This document shows, in pieces, positions 6,083 to 8,487 of a stretch of 8,487 nucleotides of DNA. The notes under the pieces were generated by a model. That model saw nothing but the letters and a program-made list of their open reading frames with translations. It did not search any database and had not been told where the DNA came from. The stretch is taken from assembly GCA_046155815.1 (NCBI GenBank), contig JBJXFY010000094.1:1-8487 (forward strand), given 5' to 3'. Position 1 is the first letter of the stretch. Every line of letters starts with the position of its first letter. The position numbers were made by a program, and so were the translations under genes. The stretch comes from JBJXFY01 sp046155815 (lineage in GTDB: Bacteria > Verrucomicrobiota > Verrucomicrobiia > Limisphaerales > CAIMTB01).

Positions 6083-7633
6083 ATGCCAAAGGAAGTCATC
6101 ATCGTTGGAGCGGGCCCGGGCGGTCTCGCCACCGCCATTCTCCTTGCCGGCGCGGGTCTCCGCGTCCGCGTCTTCGAGCGCCTGCCCTTTGTGGGCGGAC
6201 GCACCTCCACCATCGAGGCGCAGGGCTTCACCTTCGACCTCGGCCCCACCTTTTTCCTCTACCCGCAGGTCCTGCGCGAGATCTTCGGCTATGCCGGCGG
6301 CCGGCTCGAGGACGAGGTGGAACTTCGTCGGCTTGACCCGCAGTACCGCCTTGTTTTCGGCGCGGGCGGCGAGCTGCGCTGCACGCCGGACGTGGCGGAG
6401 ATGGAACGGCAGATCGCCGCGATCGCGCCGGCGGATGCGCCCAATTTCAGCCGCTTCCTCGCCGAGAATCGCGTGAAACTCCACGCGATGATGCCCTGCC
6501 TTCAGCGGCCCTTCCTCGGCTGGACCGACCTGCTCGACCCTCGCCTGCTGAAGATGCTGCCGCTCATCCGGCCGCATCAGTCGGTGGACACGTACCTCGG
6601 TCGTTTCTTCCGCGACCCGCGCATCCGGCTCGCCTTCAGCTTCCAGTCGAAGTACCTCGGCATGTCGCCGTTCCGGTGCCCAAGCCTCTTCAGCATCCTT
6701 TCGTTCCTCGAGTATGAGCATGGCGTGTTCCACCCCATCGGCGGCTGCGGCGCGGTGACCCGCGGCATGGCGCGCTTTGCCGAGCGGCTGGGCGTGGAAA
6801 TCCATCTGAACGAGCCGGTCGAGGAGGTGCTGTTTACCGGCCGCCGAGCCACCGGCATCCGCACGCCCTCGGGCACGCACCGCGCCGACGCGCTGGTGAT
6901 GAACGCCGACTTTGCGCGTGCGATGGAGAAGCTGGTGCCCGATGAGCGCCGCCGCCGCTGGGCCGACGCGAAGCTCGCGAAGAAAAAGTACTCCTGCTCC
7001 ACCTTCATGCTGTACCTCGGCTACGAAGGCACGTTCGACCAGGCGCACCACAACATCTTCATCAGCCCCGACTACGCCCGGAACCTCGACGAGATCGAGA
7101 ACCGCCACGTGCTCAGCGAGGATCCGTCGTTCTACGTCCAGAACCCGACCGTCACCGACCCCGCGATGGCCCCGCCGGGCCACAGCGCCCTCTACCTGTT
7201 GGCGCCGGTCAGCCACCAGCACGCGAACATTGACTGGGCGCGGGAGAAGGCGGGATTCCGCGCGCGGCTGCTCCGGCAGGCGGCGAAGGCCGGTTTCAAC
7301 CTTGATCCGGCCCGCATACGCTACGAGCGCGTCATCACGCCCGATGACTGGGATCAGAAGTACGAAATCCATCGTGGGGCCACCTTCAACCTCGCGCACA
7401 GCCTCGACCAGATGCTCCACCTCCGCCCGCGCAACCGTTTCGAGGACTTCGATGGCATGTACCTCGTGGGCGGCGGCACGCATCCGGGCAGCGGCCTGCC
7501 GGTGATCTTCGAGTCGGCCCGTATCAGCGCGAAGCTGCTGCTGGGAGACCTGGGCGTGGGTGTTGGCGGCATTGCCCCTGCCGAACCGATGCCGGCCTGT
7601 GCCGTGGAGAATCCGACGCTCAAGTCCGCCTGA
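6083..7633 (+). CDS. CrtI/CrtN-type carotenoid desaturase or oxidase (FAD-dependent)
   Basis: This 516-residue flavoprotein belongs to the phytoene desaturase family and has the usual length. The N-terminal dinucleotide-binding motif is VIIVGAGPGGLATAILLAGAG (5-25), followed by FERLPFVGGRTST (31-43) and FDLGPTFFLYP (51-61). The family's C-terminal FAD signature is DGMYLVGGGTHPGSGLPVI (457-475) with FESARISAKLL after it. Such enzymes act at the membrane and introduce double bonds into phytoene or diapophytoene/squalene; the related CrtP/CrtNb type oxidises terminal methyl groups to aldehydes. Sequence alone does not tell which reaction this one performs. The aldehyde dehydrogenase starting 2 bases after it favours an aldehyde-forming or multi-step C30 pathway, which is inference. 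ATG at 6083 has AGGAA at 6070-6074, 8 bases before it, among the better ribosome sites in this window. The 71-base gap after the SDR gene could hold a separate promoter, but none is clear. Confidence 0.92.
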   Translation: MPKEVIIVGAGPGGLATAILLAGAGLRVRVFERLPFVGGRTSTIEAQGFTFDLGPTFFLYPQVLREIFGYAGGRLEDEVELRRLDPQYRLVFGAGGELRCTPDVAEMERQIAAIAPADAPNFSRFLAENRVKLHAMMPCLQRPFLGWTDLLDPRLLKMLPLIRPHQSVDTYLGRFFRDPRIRLAFSFQSKYLGMSPFRCPSLFSILSFLEYEHGVFHPIGGCGAVTRGMARFAERLGVEIHLNEPVEEVLFTGRRATGIRTPSGTHRADALVMNADFARAMEKLVPDERRRRWADAKLAKKKYSCSTFMLYLGYEGTFDQAHHNIFISPDYARNLDEIENRHVLSEDPSFYVQNPTVTDPAMAPPGHSALYLLAPVSHQHANIDWAREKAGFRARLLRQAAKAGFNLDPARIRYERVITPDDWDQKYEIHRGATFNLAHSLDQMLHLRPRNRFEDFDGMYLVGGGTHPGSGLPVIFESARISAKLLLGDLGVGVGGIAPAEPMPACAVENPTLKSA

Positions 7634-7635
7634 CC

Positions 7636-8487
7636 GTGACCGCCCTCGCTCCCGTCTCGAATCCCGCCCGCGAGCACGCGCTGCTCGAGGGCGCGGTGCG
7701 CGGCCCTTTTGCGGCGGCCCGGGCGGCGCAGCCGGCGTGGGCCGCGAAGCCGGTGCGGGCGCGGCTCGCGGTGCTGCGGGCCTTCCGCCACCGACTGGCG
7801 GAGCACGCCGAGAAACTGGCTGGCACCGTGGCGCGCCCCGCCGCGGAGACGCTCACGGCGCAGCTCATCCCGCTCGCGGATGCCGGCGCATTTCTGGAGC
7901 GTGAGGCGGCCAGCCTGTTGCAGCCACGGCGGCTGGGGCGTCGCGGCCGGCCCATCTGGCTCCGGGGGGCGGATGCGGAGGTTCACCGTGAGCCCTTCGG
8001 TGTCGTGCTGATCCTGGCGCCGTCGAACTACCCGCTTTTCATCCCCGGGACGCAGGCGTTGCAGGCGCTCGCCGCGGGCAACGCCGTCGTACTGAAGCCC
8101 GGCGCCGGCGGTGAGTCCGCCGCCCTCGCCCTGCACCGACTGTTCGTCGCCGCCGGGCTGGATCCACGTCTGCTGGCCGTGCTGGCCGAGGATGCCGCGG
8201 CCGGCCCGCTGGCTGTCGGGCTGGAGCCGGATTTCATCCTGCTCACTGGCTCCGCCGCCACCGGGCGTGCCGTGCTCAAGCAGGCCGCCGGGAACCTGAC
8301 CCCCGTGGCGGCGGAGCTGTCCGGCTGCGACGCGGCGTTCGTCCGCGCCGATGCGGACCTGGACCGCGTGGTCGCCGCGCTGCGTTTCGGACTGCGGCTC
8401 AACGACGGCGCGACCTGCATCGCGCCGCGGCGGGTGTTTGCACATGCCGCGGTCTGTTCCGAGCTCGAGAGCCGCCTCGCGCGCCTG
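7636..8487 (+). CDS. Aldehyde dehydrogenase family protein (partial, cut by right edge)
   Basis: Starting from GTG at 7636, two bases after the desaturase stop, 284 codons stay open to the window edge. ALDH superfamily landmarks appear in order: PSNYPL (129-134) with the oxyanion-hole Asn131, VVLKPG with cofactor-binding Lys154, TGSAATG (204-210), the general base Glu227 in ELSGCDAAF and the nucleophile Cys261 in NDGATCIAPRR. All main catalytic residues are present, so the enzyme should oxidise an aldehyde to a carboxylate with NAD(P)+. The tail beyond residue 284, with the rest of the cofactor and oligomerisation parts, lies outside the window. The tight spacing implies translational coupling to the desaturase, so a carotenoid aldehyde is the likely substrate, as for the ALDH of staphyloxanthin-type C30 pathways; this is inferred. 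No ATG is suitably placed and no Shine-Dalgarno sequence is clear inside the end of the upstream gene. Confidence 0.88.
   Translation, partial: MTALAPVSNPAREHALLEGAVRGPFAAARAAQPAWAAKPVRARLAVLRAFRHRLAEHAEKLAGTVARPAAETLTAQLIPLADAGAFLEREAASLLQPRRLGRRGRPIWLRGADAEVHREPFGVVLILAPSNYPLFIPGTQALQALAAGNAVVLKPGAGGESAALALHRLFVAAGLDPRLLAVLAEDAAAGPLAVGLEPDFILLTGSAATGRAVLKQAAGNLTPVAAELSGCDAAFVRADADLDRVVAALRFGLRLNDGATCIAPRRVFAHAAVCSELESRLARL

Noticed and set aside
6068..7483. A 471-codon minus-strand frame across the desaturase
   Set aside because: It is opposite a gene with strong FAD motifs. Long antisense frames are expected in DNA with G/C at most third codon positions.
7354..8445. A 363-codon minus-strand frame across the aldehyde dehydrogenase
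   Set aside because: The plus strand carries all ALDH catalytic motifs in order in one frame; the antisense translation has no motifs.

Overview
The window looks like chromosomal DNA from a GC-rich Verrucomicrobiota bacterium, possibly near Opitutaceae. The basis is the high GC with strong G/C third-position bias, start codons mostly without a clear Shine-Dalgarno sequence, a xylose-isomerase-like TIM-barrel protein of a kind common in Verrucomicrobiota and Planctomycetota, and the gene set itself. This placement is inference; no rRNA or other marker gene is present.

Layout. Bases 1-117 (minus) hold the start of a membrane protein that runs off the left edge. Bases 178-1506 (minus) are an AT-richer island with one long reading frame of 443 codons, broken by a single in-frame TAG at 1012-1014; I read it as one recently inactivated, probably foreign gene with a possible PD-(D/E)XK nuclease signature. 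Bases 1570-2631 (minus) encode a sugar isomerase/epimerase-like TIM-barrel enzyme. Bases 2894-3883 (minus) encode a MerR-type regulator with a cobalamin-binding half (CarH/LitR family), followed by a hairpin that could end its transcript. A 356-base intergenic region (3884-4239) separates it from a divergent plus-strand run: a sigma-70-family factor (4240-5253), an SDR-fold protein (5274-6011), a CrtI/CrtN-type carotenoid desaturase (6083-7633) and an aldehyde dehydrogenase (from 7636, cut by the right edge).

How it fits together. CarH/LitR proteins are known adenosylcobalamin photoreceptors: in the dark they bind operator DNA as repressors, and light breaks the cobalt-carbon bond and releases them. 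Here such a regulator is divergent from a sigma factor and carotenoid genes. The shared intergenic region holds several TTNGACA-type repeats, one forming a perfect inverted repeat beside the carH start. The simplest model is light-induced release of CarH from the intergenic DNA, expression of the sigma factor, and production of a carotenoid whose end group is oxidised through an aldehyde to a carboxylate. The layout resembles the actinobacterial LitR/LitS arrangement, but with an RpoD-like (region 2-3-4) sigma factor instead of an ECF factor. Two proteins carry changes at key positions: the SDR lacks the catalytic Tyr of YxxxK, and CarH has Gln in place of the Glu of ExHxxG.
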